Assembly: GCA_004294385.1 (NCBI GenBank)
Contig: REAP01000010.1
Coordinates: 1 to 41,264, forward strand
From: Oscillatoriales cyanobacterium
GTDB taxonomy: Bacteria > Cyanobacteriota > Cyanobacteriia > Cyanobacteriales > Microcoleaceae
Direction: 5' to 3'
Length of the DNA: 41,264 nt
Shown: positions 1 through 8,519 of the stretch, piece by piece
How the letters are laid out: every line of letters starts with the position of its first letter
Numbering within the stretch: the first letter of the stretch is position 1
Position numbers and translations under genes: made by a program
Notes under the pieces: generated by a model
What the model saw: only the letters and a program-made list of their open reading frames with translations
Database searches by the model: none
What the model was told of the DNA's origin: nothing

Positions 1-108
1 ACTCTAAACGGACATGGAGGAAGAGTAAGACAACCGGGCGTTGCATCATCCGATGAAGTGTCAAGAATCCCCGCTCGTTTACGACGGGGAGTATGTCAAG
101 GCAATTAA
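1..108 (+). CDS. tnpB: 3' end of an IS200/IS605-type TnpB (partial at window edge)
   Basis: The frame is open from the first base to a TAA at 106-108 and encodes a glycine/arginine-rich tail (starting TLNGHGGRVRQPG) that resembles the C-terminus after the last RuvC motif in many cyanobacterial TnpB proteins. The catalytic part lies outside the window. The reading frame runs through the element's right-end hairpin (69-89) and stops seven bases past the likely element end at 99, so the stop may be host-derived. This is a different element from the complete one at 11.7-13.0 kb, where tnpB stops about 110 bases before its right end. TnpB proteins are RNA-guided nucleases associated with IS200/IS605 elements. 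The identification rests on a short tail plus the right-end match, so it is probable rather than certain. Confidence 0.65.
   Translation, partial: TLNGHGGRVRQPGVASSDEVSRIPARLRRGVCQGN
61..99 (+). mobile_element. Right end of IS200/IS605-like element with hairpin
   Basis: A hairpin CCCCG-c-TCGT-TT-ACGA-CGGGG occupies 69-89 with one bulged C, preceded by AAGAAT and followed by AGTATGTCAA ending at 99. The same layout occurs at 12981-13015 after the complete tnpB. Subterminal hairpins close to a TCAA-type cleavage tetranucleotide are typical of IS200/IS605 right ends. The end point is inferred by aligning the two copies. Confidence 0.7.
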
Positions 109-129
109 GTAATATAACGAAGGAAGTAA

Positions 130-486
<357 letters not shown>

Positions 487-493
487 GAAATTT

Positions 494-563
494 GGGAATG
501 GGGAATGGGGCATGGGGCATGGGGCATGGGGCATGGGGCATGGGGCATTGGGCATGGGGCATC
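494..563 (+). repeat. Heptamer array, 10 units of GGGMATK type
   Basis: Ten perfectly phased heptamers follow the glnB stop, mostly GGGCATG with two initial GGGAATG and variant last units. Short tandemly repeated repetitive (STRR) heptamers are known in filamentous cyanobacteria. A pyrimidine-rich stretch (571-612) separates the array from the next gene's stop. Confidence 0.9.
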
Positions 564-615
564 AGTAGCCCCCTCTCCTTCTCCTTCTCCCCCTCTCCCC
601 CTCTCCCTTCTTCAT

Positions 616-1200
616 TTACTTGACAATTTTATCGATTTGTGGTAATAGAGACTGGAATGCTTGACCGCGGTGAGAGTACAATCGCTTGATATCAGGTGTC
701 ATTTCCGCAAAAGTCTGTTGCTGTGCGGGCACGTAGAAAATGGGGTCATACCCAAAACCTCCCGTACCGCGAGGACTGTGCAGGATTTCACCGCGGCAAA
801 TTCCTTCTACTTGCAGGGCAATTGTACCGTCGGGACGGGCGATCGCGATCGCACACACAAATTGTGCTCCCCGGTTTTGTTCGCTTCCCAATTCTCTCAG
901 GAGTCGAGATATCCTGTCAGCATCGCTTGAACCGTAGCGCGCCGAGTAAATTCCCGGTTGACCATCGAGTGCATCTACCATTAAACCAGAATCATCTGCG
1001 ATCGACCATTCACCAGTTGCTTTAGCAATTTCCGAAGCTTTCAAACAAGCATTAGCGATAAAAGTTTCGCCAGTTTCTTCTATTTCCAACTCTGCCGGTT
1101 TCAGTTGCAATTCCCATCCCAAATCCTGAAGATAAACCTGCATTTCTTTGAGTTTGCCGGGATTACTGGTGGCGACAACTAGAAATTTATGATTAGTCAT
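616..1200 (-). CDS. rdgB: RdgB/HAM1 family non-canonical purine NTP pyrophosphatase
   Basis: This cytosolic enzyme hydrolyses ITP, dITP and XTP to monophosphates, keeping deaminated purines out of nucleic acids. The 194-residue product is of normal family length. It starts with the nucleotide-binding motif VVATSNPGKLKEM (8-20), has the metal-binding DDSGL motif near residue 70, GIYSARY near 83, and GGFGYDPIF near 146, all hallmarks of the Maf/HAM1 fold. The ATG at 1200 is directly preceded by AAT and a purine-rich AAGGGA, consistent with initiation there. It faces glnB tail to tail and is separated from the phosphohexomutase upstream by a repeat-bearing spacer. No unusual residues were seen. 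Confidence 0.95.
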   Translation of the reverse strand: MTNHKFLVVATSNPGKLKEMQVYLQDLGWELQLKPAELEIEETGETFIANACLKASEIAKATGEWSIADDSGLMVDALDGQPGIYSARYGSSDADRISRLLRELGSEQNRGAQFVCAIAIARPDGTIALQVEGICRGEILHSPRGTGGFGYDPIFYVPAQQQTFAEMTPDIKRLYSHRGQAFQSLLPQIDKIVK

Positions 1201-1327
1201 TATTTCCCTTAAAACTTACGGATTGATATTAACAAACATTTTGCACCATTCTCAATAAACCTTTCACGGGCGGGCAGGATACCCCACAAGAAAGAAAATT
1301 AATTCTTTAACGAACCGCGAAGACGCG

Positions 1328-1360
1328 TTCGGCGAAGCCGTTCCCGTAGGGTAGGACGCG
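1328..1360. repeat. Small dispersed-repeat-like insertion flanked by GACGCG
   Basis: A 33-base GC-rich segment lies between a GACGCG at 1322-1327 and ends in a second GACGCG at 1355-1360. Removing one unit restores a continuous CGCGAAGACGCGAAGG text. This resembles the small dispersed repeats described in cyanobacterial genomes, with a 6-base target duplication; the family identity is inferred from its appearance. Confidence 0.5.
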
Positions 1361-1363
1361 AAG

Positions 1364-1403
1364 GAAGAGAAGAGAAGAGAAGAGAAGAGAAGAGAAGAGA
1401 AGA
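1364..1403. repeat. Pentanucleotide microsatellite (GAAGA)8
   Basis: Eight tandem copies of GAAGA follow immediately after the small insertion, downstream of the phosphohexomutase gene start-to-end on the minus strand. Length variation by slippage is expected in such a tract. Confidence 0.9.
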
Positions 1404-1468
1404 GAAAGAGAGATTAAATCTCAACTCATCCCCGTTTATCTGCTTTGCTCTGCGGTGAAAAACTCGGA

Positions 1469-2893
1469 TTAATTATGCGCCCAAGCTTTCGCCCAATTCA
1501 AGTTTTGCATCACGTCTTTCAAAGTTGCAGCTTCTGAATACAACCGCAACACTGGTTCAGTTCCGCTAAACCGAATTAATAGCCAACTTCCGTCAGCCAA
1601 ACGGAATTTATATCCGTCAACTTTGTTGCAATCTACAACTGCTTTGCCGGCGATTTGTGTGAGAGGTTGATTTTGCAGCAGTGACAGCAAACGCGCTCTT
1701 TCTGTCATGCTTGCTAGATGCAAGTCAATGCGATCGTAAGCTGAAGTAAAATTAGTTTCTGTTTGTAGTCGGCGATAGATGTCGCTCAAATCTTCGCCGG
1801 ATTTGACAACGGCTTCTAATAAATACAGCGCCGACAACAAAGCATCTCGTTCGGGAATGTGTGTACCGTAGCCGATTCCTCCCGATTCTTCGCCGCCGAC
1901 TAATACTTGAGTGGTTAACATTCGATCGGCTATATACTTGTAACCGATCGGCGTTTCAAATAATGGCAAGTCGTACAGTTGGGCAATTTTGGGCATAATG
2001 TCAGAACCGCTGACTGTTTTAATCACTTCTCCGGTAAACCCGCGCCGTTTTGCTAAATGTTCGATTAAGATGGGAACTAGGATTTGTGAACTGAGGAAAT
2101 TGCCTTGGGAGTCAACAGCAGCAATGCGATCGCTATCTCCGTCAAACACAAATCCGATCGACAAACCAGAGCTTTTTCGCTGGTGAGTTCGCATCACCCG
2201 AAACAACTGCGACAGGTAGCGCGGCAAAGGTTCGGGTGCACCGCCACCAAACAGCGGATCGCGATCGCTATTGACTTCGTGCACCGGAACTTCTAAAATT
2301 TGTGCCAATCCTCCGGCGGCCGCACCGTGCATCACATCTACAAATACTGTAATTTTGTTAGAGGCGATCGCATTTTTAATCGCATCAATATCGACCATTT
2401 CCCGCAGCGTTTTGCAGTAAGCCGGCCAAGGATTGAAACTCTCCAATTTGCCGGGAGTTGCTGAAATTGGTGCGGGATTTTCGAGTTTTGCTTCAATCTG
2501 TTGAGTAACTTCCGGCGAAACTGAACCGCCAAATCCGCCCTTGACTTTCAACCCTAAATATGCACCGGGATTGTGGCTGGCCGTTAGGACGATCGCGCCC
2601 AAAGCATTTAATTGTTTCGCAGCCAAACTAAAAGCCGGAGTCGGAGCGTAAGAATCGCTCAGCAACACGTCAAATCCTGCGTTCTGGACTGCCTTAGCTG
2701 CTGCGAGGGCAAATTCTTCAGCCAGAAATCGGCGATCGTAACCGACGATTACAGTACCGCTGGTGGCATCATTTCCACCAGTTTGTCCGAGAACCTGTGC
2801 CGCCAGAGGAGCTACTAACGCCACGCGATCGAATGTAAAATCGTCAGCAATAATGCCGCGCCAGCCATCTGTACCGAATTTAATAGGATTCAT
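1469..2893 (-). CDS. Phosphoglucomutase/phosphomannomutase family protein
   Basis: An alpha-D-phosphohexomutase interconverting hexose 1- and 6-phosphates, which feeds glycogen and nucleotide-sugar synthesis. The 474-residue protein has the four family landmarks: N-terminal FGTDGWRG (6-13), the catalytic phosphoserine loop TASHNPG with Ser106, the metal-binding loop FDGDSDR near 250, and the C-terminal phosphate-binding loop RFSGTEPVLRLY near 442. The sugar-specificity loop GGEESGG is also present. Whether glucose or mannose is preferred cannot be read from the motifs. ATG at 2893 is the first start. The gene stands alone, flanked by a microsatellite downstream and a palindromic element upstream. 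Confidence 0.95.
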   Translation of the reverse strand: MNPIKFGTDGWRGIIADDFTFDRVALVAPLAAQVLGQTGGNDATSGTVIVGYDRRFLAEEFALAAAKAVQNAGFDVLLSDSYAPTPAFSLAAKQLNALGAIVLTASHNPGAYLGLKVKGGFGGSVSPEVTQQIEAKLENPAPISATPGKLESFNPWPAYCKTLREMVDIDAIKNAIASNKITVFVDVMHGAAAGGLAQILEVPVHEVNSDRDPLFGGGAPEPLPRYLSQLFRVMRTHQRKSSGLSIGFVFDGDSDRIAAVDSQGNFLSSQILVPILIEHLAKRRGFTGEVIKTVSGSDIMPKIAQLYDLPLFETPIGYKYIADRMLTTQVLVGGEESGGIGYGTHIPERDALLSALYLLEAVVKSGEDLSDIYRRLQTETNFTSAYDRIDLHLASMTERARLLSLLQNQPLTQIAGKAVVDCNKVDGYKFRLADGSWLLIRFSGTEPVLRLYSEAATLKDVMQNLNWAKAWAHN

Positions 2894-2970
2894 TTAGTCA
2901 CAAGCCATGAGTCACCAGTCCATTTTATGGGCTGAACGGGCGATCGTCATCCGATTTTAGATTTTAGATC

Positions 2971-3055
2971 GGGACTTACGCCGACCAAGAAACCGGGTTT
3001 TTACGAGATACTTCGTTACGCACCGTAAATTCTGTAAAAAACCCGGTTTCTGGGC
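2971..3055. repeat. MITE-like palindromic element, copy A
   Basis: Inverted arms AGAAACCGGGTTTTTAC (2988-3004) and its complement (3034-3051) enclose about 30 bases, with GGACTTACGC on the outer left side. Similar elements lie at 4774-4879 and 8362-8465, with conserved arms and diverged loops. Nothing in it encodes a protein. Just downstream (3100-3165) lies a run of short degenerate TGACTAATGA-type repeats. Confidence 0.75.
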
Positions 3056-3160
3056 CCCATGCCGATCGTCACTAGCCACAAGCCAAAAAGTGATTGGCTG
3101 ATGACTAAGGACTAATGACTGATGACCAATGACTAATGACCAATGACTAATGACTAATGA

Positions 3161-3895
3161 CTAAAAGAATGCCGGTTGATGGCGGATCAAATTCAGGAAT
3201 TCCTCACGAGTTTTTTGTTCCTCTTGAAACACTCCCAACATCGCACTCGTCACTGTCCAAGCACCGGGTTTTTGGACACCACGCATCGTCATGCACATAT
3301 GACTAGCTTCCATCACCACAGCTACTCCTCTCGGTTCCAATATTGTCTGAACTGCTTCAGCAACTTGGCGAGTCAAACGTTCCTGCACTTGCAACCGTCG
3401 GCTGTACATCTCGACAATTCGAGCTAATTTACTCAATCCCACTACTTTTTGATTGGGAATATAAGCGACATGAATTCGTCCCATAAATGGCAGCATATGG
3501 TGTTCGCACATACTGAATACGCTGATGTCTCGTACCAACACCATCTCATTGTGACCTTCGTCAAAAATCGCGCCGTTGAGGAGTTCTTCGAGGGATTGAC
3601 TGTAGCCACTGGTCAGAAACCGCATTGCTTCTGCTACCCGCTTCGGGGTTTTTAGCAATCCTTCGCGTTCGGGGTTTTCTCCGATTCCTAGCAGCATCGT
3701 CCGCACTGCTTCCATCATTTCCTCCTGACCTACTTCTGAGGGTATGGACACGTTGGATTCTTGACCGTTCGAGGAATTACGGTCTGGTCGAGTGGTGATA
3801 TTGGGCAAGTTTTTGTCTGTGGTTTCTAAAAGTTTCATGCTGTCAGTCGAGAGTGTGTTCGAGCCATTGGAACCGTTGTTTGATGCAATTGTCAT
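3161..3895 (-). CDS. folE: GTP cyclohydrolase I
   Basis: Converts GTP to 7,8-dihydroneopterin triphosphate, the first step toward tetrahydrofolate and, in cyanobacteria, glycosylated pterins. Zinc ligands are visible in [13 protein letters not shown] and in [10 protein letters not shown], and the family motif [23 protein letters not shown] is complete. ATG at 3895 gives 244 residues with a Ser/Asn-rich, probably disordered 50-residue N-terminus before the conserved core. A longer frame from 3982 adds 29 residues encoded by an AT-rich GATTTTGGATTTT-type intergenic repeat, so I reject that start. The SDR gene upstream on the same strand ends close by, but no tight operon spacing is seen. Confidence 0.95.
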   Translation of the reverse strand: MTIASNNGSNGSNTLSTDSMKLLETTDKNLPNITTRPDRNSSNGQESNVSIPSEVGQEEMMEAVRTMLLGIGENPEREGLLKTPKRVAEAMRFLTSGYSQSLEELLNGAIFDEGHNEMVLVRDISVFSMCEHHMLPFMGRIHVAYIPNQKVVGLSKLARIVEMYSRRLQVQERLTRQVAEAVQTILEPRGVAVVMEASHMCMTMRGVQKPGAWTVTSAMLGVFQEEQKTREEFLNLIRHQPAFF

Positions 3896-4010
3896 AATAA
3901 TTTCGTGTGAGGGTCTATCGATTTTGGATTTTCGATTTTGGATTTTTGATTGATAGAGATTCAAGGATTGTTGAATGCTCAAAAAAATTCAGTTTTTCAC
4001 AATCTCAAGT

Positions 4011-4736
4011 TCACAAAACTCCAGCATTGGACATGAGGGTGATTTCTTCAATTACTGCACTTGCCGGCAACTGAACTGCGTGCAAAATTGATTCGGCGAC
4101 AATTTCTGGAGTTAACATGGCAGTGCGATCGAAGTCGGCTTGGACGGTTTCTGTGTCCCACATGGGAGTGTTGACAGAACCTGGACAGATGGCTGTTACG
4201 CGAATTCCGCGAGCCCGTTCTTCTGTCGCTACAGCCTTAGACAAAGCCATGAGACCGAATTTGCTGACGCAGTATAGTCCCCAATTTGGGAATACTTGGC
4301 TCCCGGCGATCGAGGAAACGTTGATGATGATTCCTGATTTGCGATCGCGCATTCCCGGCAAAATTCCTTCAATACACTGCCAGACGCTAGTCAGATTTAG
4401 GTCTAAAACTCTCTGCCAGTCGGCTAGAGGTGTTTCCGTCAAGGGGCCCGTGTAGCCCATGCCAGCACTGTTGACGAGGATATCTATTGGCCCAAATTGA
4501 GCTGCGATCGCGCTAATGCTACTTTGCACTTGCTCAATTTTCGACAAGTCTAACGGATAAGCTTCGGCTTTTACCCCGACGGCTCTAGCTGCGGCGGCAA
4601 CGGCTGTTAAGTTTTCCGACTCTCGACTCACTAAAGCCAGGTTTATGCCGGCTTTTGCAAACGCTAGAGCCGTCGCTTTCCCAATACCGCTGCTCGCTCC
4701 GGTAATCAGAGCCTGCTTTGTTGTCGGATAGTTCAT
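4011..4736 (-). CDS. Short-chain dehydrogenase/reductase
   Basis: A classical SDR oxidoreductase of 241 residues. The Rossmann motif GASSGIG spans 13-19, NSAG lies at 89-92, the catalytic Ser is near 141, and Tyr155 and Lys159 form the YCVSK active-site motif. The PG motif for cofactor binding follows (ICPGSVNTP). An Arg (SRES) after beta-2 suggests NADP(H) preference, which is inference. The substrate cannot be told; sepiapterin-reductase-like or 3-ketoacyl reductase-like roles are possible given folE downstream and accA upstream, but neither is shown. It begins at ATG 4736 and is separated from accA by a palindromic element. Confidence 0.9.
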   Translation of the reverse strand: MNYPTTKQALITGASSGIGKATALAFAKAGINLALVSRESENLTAVAAAARAVGVKAEAYPLDLSKIEQVQSSISAIAAQFGPIDILVNSAGMGYTGPLTETPLADWQRVLDLNLTSVWQCIEGILPGMRDRKSGIIINVSSIAGSQVFPNWGLYCVSKFGLMALSKAVATEERARGIRVTAICPGSVNTPMWDTETVQADFDRTAMLTPEIVAESILHAVQLPASAVIEEITLMSNAGVL

Positions 4737-4773
4737 AGAAAAACTCGGTATGCGGGAAACTCAGTTTATTAGT

Positions 4774-4879
4774 CCTGGAGGCACGGGGGCCAGAAACCGG
4801 GTTTTTTACGAAAATATTTCGTTCCAACCCACAGATTAGATAAAAAACCCGGTTTCTTTGGGCGGAGTCCGTAAGTCCT
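4774..4879. repeat. MITE-like palindromic element, copy B
   Basis: Arms AGAAACCGGGTTTTTTA (4792-4808) and complement (4841-4857) with a central loop of about 32 bases. The right flank reads GGAGTCCGTAAGTCCT, the complement of the outer sequence of copy A. It lies between the SDR gene and accA. Confidence 0.75.
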
Positions 4880-5020
4880 GCTTATGAAAGAGCACATCAG
4901 AACAGTTATTTCTGAGATAAACATTAAGAACTGTTAAGCAGGTGTCACCTGAGAAATTATAACACTGCTGACAGATTCGCAGAATTATCAGTTGGGATTG
5001 GTAACTCTGAATCGATCGCC

Positions 5021-6001
5021 TCAAGCTGCAATTTCTGTGAATACACCAATATCCCGGAACTTTTGATACCGCATTTCGCGACGCTGCTGGCTGGTGAGCG
5101 CACTCAGTTCTGCTAAATTTTCCAACAAAGCTTTTTTGAGCATGGACGCAGCCTTGAGGGGGTTGGAGTGAGCGCCACCAACTGGTTCTGGTACTATTTG
5201 ATCCAGAACGCCGAGGTTTTTCAAATCCCAAGAAGTAATTTTCAGAGCTTCTGCTGCTAAGTTAGCTTTCCCAGCATCTTTCCAGAGGATAGCCGCGCAA
5301 GCTTCGGGGGTAGCAACGGTGTAGACAGAATGCTCCAACATCAACAATCGCTCGCCCACGCCAATGCCCAAAGCGCCACCGGAACCGCCTTCGCCGATGA
5401 CGGTGCAGATGACTGGAACATCCAGGCGAAACATTTCTCGGAGGTTACAGGCGATCGCCTCTCCTTGTCCAAACTGCTCGGCTTCTAAGCCCGCCCAAGC
5501 CCCCGGAGTGTCGATAAACGTGAAAATTGGCATTCCGAAGCGATCGGCGTGTTCCATCAACCTCAGAGCCTTGCGGTAGCCGCCGGGAGCAGCCATTCCG
5601 AAGTTGCGGGCAATATTATCCTTAGTGTCGCGGCCTTTTTGATGACCAATAATCACCGTAGGACGCCCGTCTATGCGCGCAATTCCACCAACCAGCGCCG
5701 GGTCGTCAGTGCCACGGCGATCGCCATGAAGCTCGATCCACTCATCGCTAATTGCCTGAACATAATCTAGTGTACTGGGGCGGCGCGGGTGACGGGCTAG
5801 TTGCAGCCTCTGCATGGGCGAGAGGCTGCCAAAAATTTCTTGTCGCAGTTGGGCTGAACGCGCTTCGAGTTTACGAATTTCGTCAGAAACATCAACACCG
5901 TTTTCTTCGGCGAGTTGGCGAATCTGATGAATTCGCCCTTCTAGTTCTGCGAGGGGCTTTTCAAAATCTAAGAGTAGTGGTTTGCGATCGGGGTTTGGCA
6001 C
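5021..6001 (-). CDS. accA: Acetyl-CoA carboxylase carboxyltransferase subunit alpha
   Basis: The alpha subunit of the carboxyltransferase half of acetyl-CoA carboxylase, which makes malonyl-CoA for fatty acid synthesis with AccB, AccC and AccD encoded elsewhere. The 326-residue protein has the N-terminal helical region ([14 protein letters not shown]), the core [18 protein letters not shown], the [15 protein letters not shown] segment, [11 protein letters not shown], and the oxyanion-type glycines in [14 protein letters not shown]. Length is typical for the family. ATG at 6001 is followed closely by the expected [14 protein letters not shown]. It follows the ado-aar-panD-gnat series on the same strand, a neighbourhood in which accA is commonly found near the alkane genes in cyanobacteria. 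Confidence 0.97.
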   Translation of the reverse strand: MPNPDRKPLLLDFEKPLAELEGRIHQIRQLAEENGVDVSDEIRKLEARSAQLRQEIFGSLSPMQRLQLARHPRRPSTLDYVQAISDEWIELHGDRRGTDDPALVGGIARIDGRPTVIIGHQKGRDTKDNIARNFGMAAPGGYRKALRLMEHADRFGMPIFTFIDTPGAWAGLEAEQFGQGEAIACNLREMFRLDVPVICTVIGEGGSGGALGIGVGERLLMLEHSVYTVATPEACAAILWKDAGKANLAAEALKITSWDLKNLGVLDQIVPEPVGGAHSNPLKAASMLKKALLENLAELSALTSQQRREMRYQKFRDIGVFTEIAA

Positions 6002-6282
6002 GATGAAAATTTCTATAAGGTTTTGTCAGGTTTTGTCGATCGACTCTTTCCTGATCCTACCGTGTAGGGAATAGTTTTGGGTTTTGAGTTTTGAGTTGGG
6101 AGAGAGGGAGAATAGTTTTGAGTCCCTTCTGCCGAATGCCTTGTTCTGATCAACTATTATTGCTCAGCTCTGAGTTTTACCCGGATCTTTCCCAATGCCC
6201 TATTCCTGCTCACAACCACAAAAGACCAAATCCTAATGAACTGTTCGGAAGTACCACAAGCGATACAAGTACGATCTAGTTC

Positions 6283-6420
6283 ACATCCTCGGAAGCTTTG
6301 ACAGCCATTTCTGTATTAGCTGTTGCCGCCGACGGTCAAATCTCTGAAGAAGAAAGACAAACTCTTGCCGCCAATCACATCCGCTTATTCAGATCTTCAA
6401 ATTGGAGAGGACATCAATAG
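6283..6420 (+). pseudogene. TerB-like domain relic
   Basis: Between an in-frame TAG at 6277 and a TAG at 6418 the plus strand encodes a 45-residue stretch containing EALTAISVLAVAADGQISEE (about 20 residues shown), which looks like the first helices and acidic metal-binding turn of cyanobacterial TerB-family proteins. There is no start codon and the rest of the domain is missing; the 3' end overlaps the GNAT gene's end on the other strand. I read it as a decayed fragment. The remaining spacer 6002-6282 shows nothing recognisable. Confidence 0.45.
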
Positions 6421-7044
6421 GCAATGAGGCGGATTCTCAATAAAACTAAAAATCTGTTTACCCTTAAACTTGTAAGATTTGTATTCAATGGCAAACTCTT
6501 CAGTAAACCCAAGGTTCCGAAATATTTGCTGAGAACCAACTCCGGTAGCCTCGGCAATAGCAATTTCAAAGTTATGGTGTTTAGCTAAGTTCAAGTTTTC
6601 CCTCACTAAGGTTGTGGCGATATTTCTCTTAGTGTATTTCTCTTGGACTCCAAGCATAAAAATATGCAGCACTTGTCCGGCTGTAAGATGATTACAACTT
6701 CGGTAATTTTCCTCCAATTCTGACAGCAAATAAAAAACTGCTTCAAACTTATTATCAATACCCTCATAAGGGTCTGAATGGCTTGTCATAAAATCTTCAG
6801 AAATAATGAACCCCACTATCTCTCCTGTTTTCCGATCTTTAGCAATTAGCGAGATTTCTTCATCGGCTGCTTTCTGACAAACAGGTACAGCCAACTGATA
6901 AAACTGATTAAAGGAAATTTTTAGGGCTTTGGCGATCGGCTCAAAACTTGAAAAAACCTGGGAGATACAAGTAGCAGTCTCTTCGATATCACTAGGTTGC
7001 AGCTTTTGGAACAGGATTTCACTGTTTTTATCGATAAAATTCAT
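6397..7044 (-). CDS. GNAT family N-acetyltransferase
   Basis: A 215-residue GNAT-fold acyltransferase with the acetyl-CoA-binding region FMLGVQEKYTKRNIATTLVR (the equivalent of the Q/RxxGxA loop, here KYTKRNIA) and the C-terminal segment ATGVGSQQIFRNLGF. The overall layout resembles arylalkylamine N-acetyltransferase-like GNATs. Substrate is unknown. ATG 7044 is preferred over a TTG at 7056. It follows panD by 38 bases on the same strand, suggesting co-transcription. In enterobacteria a GNAT protein, PanZ, promotes PanD self-cleavage, but this protein is longer than PanZ and homology is not claimed. Its stop overlaps the TerB-like relic on the opposite strand. Confidence 0.85.
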   Translation of the reverse strand: MNFIDKNSEILFQKLQPSDIEETATCISQVFSSFEPIAKALKISFNQFYQLAVPVCQKAADEEISLIAKDRKTGEIVGFIISEDFMTSHSDPYEGIDNKFEAVFYLLSELEENYRSCNHLTAGQVLHIFMLGVQEKYTKRNIATTLVRENLNLAKHHNFEIAIAEATGVGSQQIFRNLGFTEEFAIEYKSYKFKGKQIFSFIENPPHCLLMSSPI

Positions 7045-7082
7045 AGATGATGCCAAAAATGCTCTTTTTTACTAAGAAAATC

Positions 7083-7526
7083 TCAGGAATTGGTTGTTGC
7101 TAGTGTTTCGGTTGCCTCGGAGTGAAATAGGAGTTTGCCCTGGCTGGGTTCTAAAATCTGGGAGAAAAACTGTTTGCAGCGATTGTGTTCATCCGCAATT
7201 ATTACTCGCGCCTCGTGCCCGGTGCGGAATACCTCAGCGCGATCGCATTCTTCATAGGCAGCAATAATCACAAAATCTCCAGGATCGCACAAATGAGCTG
7301 CTGCACCGTTGAGACAAATCACACCACTTCCAGGCTCTCCTGGCAACACGTAGGTTGACAAGCGATTGCCATTACTAACATTCCAAATTTCCACCTCCTG
7401 CAAAGGCAGAATTCCCACCTTATCGATCAATTCACTGTCAATGGTGACGCTGCCGACATAATTAACATTTGCATCCGTTACGCGCACTTTATGTAGCTTG
7501 GCGTGCATCATTCTAATTCTAGCCAT
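7083..7526 (-). CDS. panD: Aspartate 1-decarboxylase proenzyme
   Basis: Pyruvoyl-dependent enzyme making beta-alanine from aspartate for pantothenate, hence CoA and the phosphopantetheine arm of acyl carrier protein. The self-processing site is visible as YVGSVTID, with cleavage expected between Gly25 and Ser26; Lys10 (MMHAKLHK) and the C-terminal core ([23 protein letters not shown] segment) are present. ATG 7526 is chosen because AGGAA lies about eight bases upstream; a further upstream ATG at 7559 adds eleven unconserved residues. The 147-residue product has a C-terminal extension of some 20 residues over the shortest bacterial forms. It precedes the GNAT gene in a probable two-gene unit. 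Confidence 0.95.
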   Translation of the reverse strand: MARIRMMHAKLHKVRVTDANVNYVGSVTIDSELIDKVGILPLQEVEIWNVSNGNRLSTYVLPGEPGSGVICLNGAAAHLCDPGDFVIIAAYEECDRAEVFRTGHEARVIIADEHNRCKQFFSQILEPSQGKLLFHSEATETLATTNS

Positions 7527-7651
7527 TATTTTTTTCCTGTATATATCAATCTGAATCATGGTTTTTAAAGCACTTTTTAAAGCACTTTTTCAAACAATAC
7601 TGCTTCTTTATGAGGATCAAGAACATTACCAAAAACGCACCTGTCGTCAAA

Positions 7652-7870
7652 CTAAAAAGACTCGTACTGCACGGCATATCTTCGTTGATATTCCAACTCT
7701 TGAGCGATATCGCTTGTAACTGAATGGGTACAAGTTGTCACAGCACGCTTATAATTTAAAATTGCTGCTACTTCAAGTACCTTCTTTTCCAAAGCTAAGG
7801 CAATAGCAGCACCATTTACATGGGAAGACGTACCTGACATAAATACATGGACAACCTCTCCTACTTTCAC
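7652..7870 (-). CDS. Small hypothetical protein (possibly 5' truncated)
   Basis: A 72-residue frame from GTG 7870, beginning MKVGEVVHVFMSGTSSHVNG. It contains a Gly/Ser/Thr-rich turn followed by two helices and resembles a fragment of a larger alpha/beta protein rather than a free-standing domain. The frame stays open upstream to a TAA that coincides with the stop region of the next ORF (7940), adding about 23 codons without a good start codon, so a truncated or frameshifted gene is possible. I do not recognise the family. It lies between panD and the 115-residue ORF on the same strand. Confidence 0.4.
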   Translation of the reverse strand: MKVGEVVHVFMSGTSSHVNGAAIALALEKKVLEVAAILNYKRAVTTCTHSVTSDIAQELEYQRRYAVQYESF

Positions 7871-7939
7871 CTCGCTGTAAGTTTTAAATCCAGATTTAAC
7901 AGAGTTTTTGTGATGATTAAAATCAAGACATATACTGAT

Positions 7940-8287
7940 TTATAAAAAAACTAAATAAGCTCTCAACAGGCTCGTAACTATTAACTTAGCAGGTTCTTCA
8001 GCTTTAACGTGTTGGACTTCCATATAGCGATCGAACTCTTGAACTTGCTGGTACTTCAGGTTAGTGCCAGTCGAGAACTCTTTCGCCAAGGGAATGACTG
8101 ACACTGGGGTGAGTTGCTGCAAGGTGGCATAGATAGTATTAGCCTGCAAAGATTCTTCTATAGACAAAGCCTGTTGGAATTGCGCTAGCGCCTGATGTAC
8201 CTGAATCGCAACGGGCTGACTCAATGAGTAGCTGCTGAGTACATCCTGGGGTGGGAGCAAACAAAGATTCCCTAAATTAAGAGGCAT
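7940..8287 (-). CDS. Hypothetical protein, 115 residues
   Basis: Unknown family. ATG 8287 has an AGGTG about eight bases upstream; a TTG at 8320 would add eleven residues. The product starts MPLNLGNLCLLPPQDVLSSY and is mostly helical, with a hydrophobic end LLRAYLVFL encoded next to a seven-base T run, where slippage or frameshift would be easy. No catalytic motif is visible. It sits directly after aar, separated by a palindromic element, and may share its transcript. Confidence 0.5.
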   Translation of the reverse strand: MPLNLGNLCLLPPQDVLSSYSLSQPVAIQVHQALAQFQQALSIEESLQANTIYATLQQLTPVSVIPLAKEFSTGTNLKYQQVQEFDRYMEVQHVKAEEPAKLIVTSLLRAYLVFL

Positions 8288-8361
8288 AGAAGCACCTGTA
8301 TTTAATAGAAAAAATCTCAATTTTTACTGTTTTCAAGCTTGAAAAAGTTACTGGTTCAGCC

Positions 8362-8465
8362 TGGACGCACTCCGACAGAGAAACCGGGTTTTTTACCGAA
8401 TCTGCGAGTTACAACCCAGTATTTCCGTAAAAAAACCCGGTTTCTAAGCCCCGTGCGTAAGTCCT
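8362..8465. repeat. MITE-like palindromic element, copy C
   Basis: Arms AGAAACCGGGTTTTTTAC (8379-8396) and complement (8427-8445), with outer GGACGCAC on the left and GTGCGTAAGTCC on the right, so the terminal inverted repeat extends beyond the arms. It lies between aar and the 115-residue ORF and could alter transcript stability there. Confidence 0.75.
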
Positions 8466-8519
8466 ATGGTTATTGTCAGAAAAACTTTCCTAAATAACCA
8501 ATAACCGCAACCAATGACA

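Noticed and set aside
3896..3982. Upstream extension of folE
   Set aside because: It translates an AT-rich intergenic repeat ([11 protein letters not shown]); no family similarity.
4836..5231. Minus-strand frame overlapping accA's end
   Set aside because: It is a shadow of accA in another frame plus the palindromic element.
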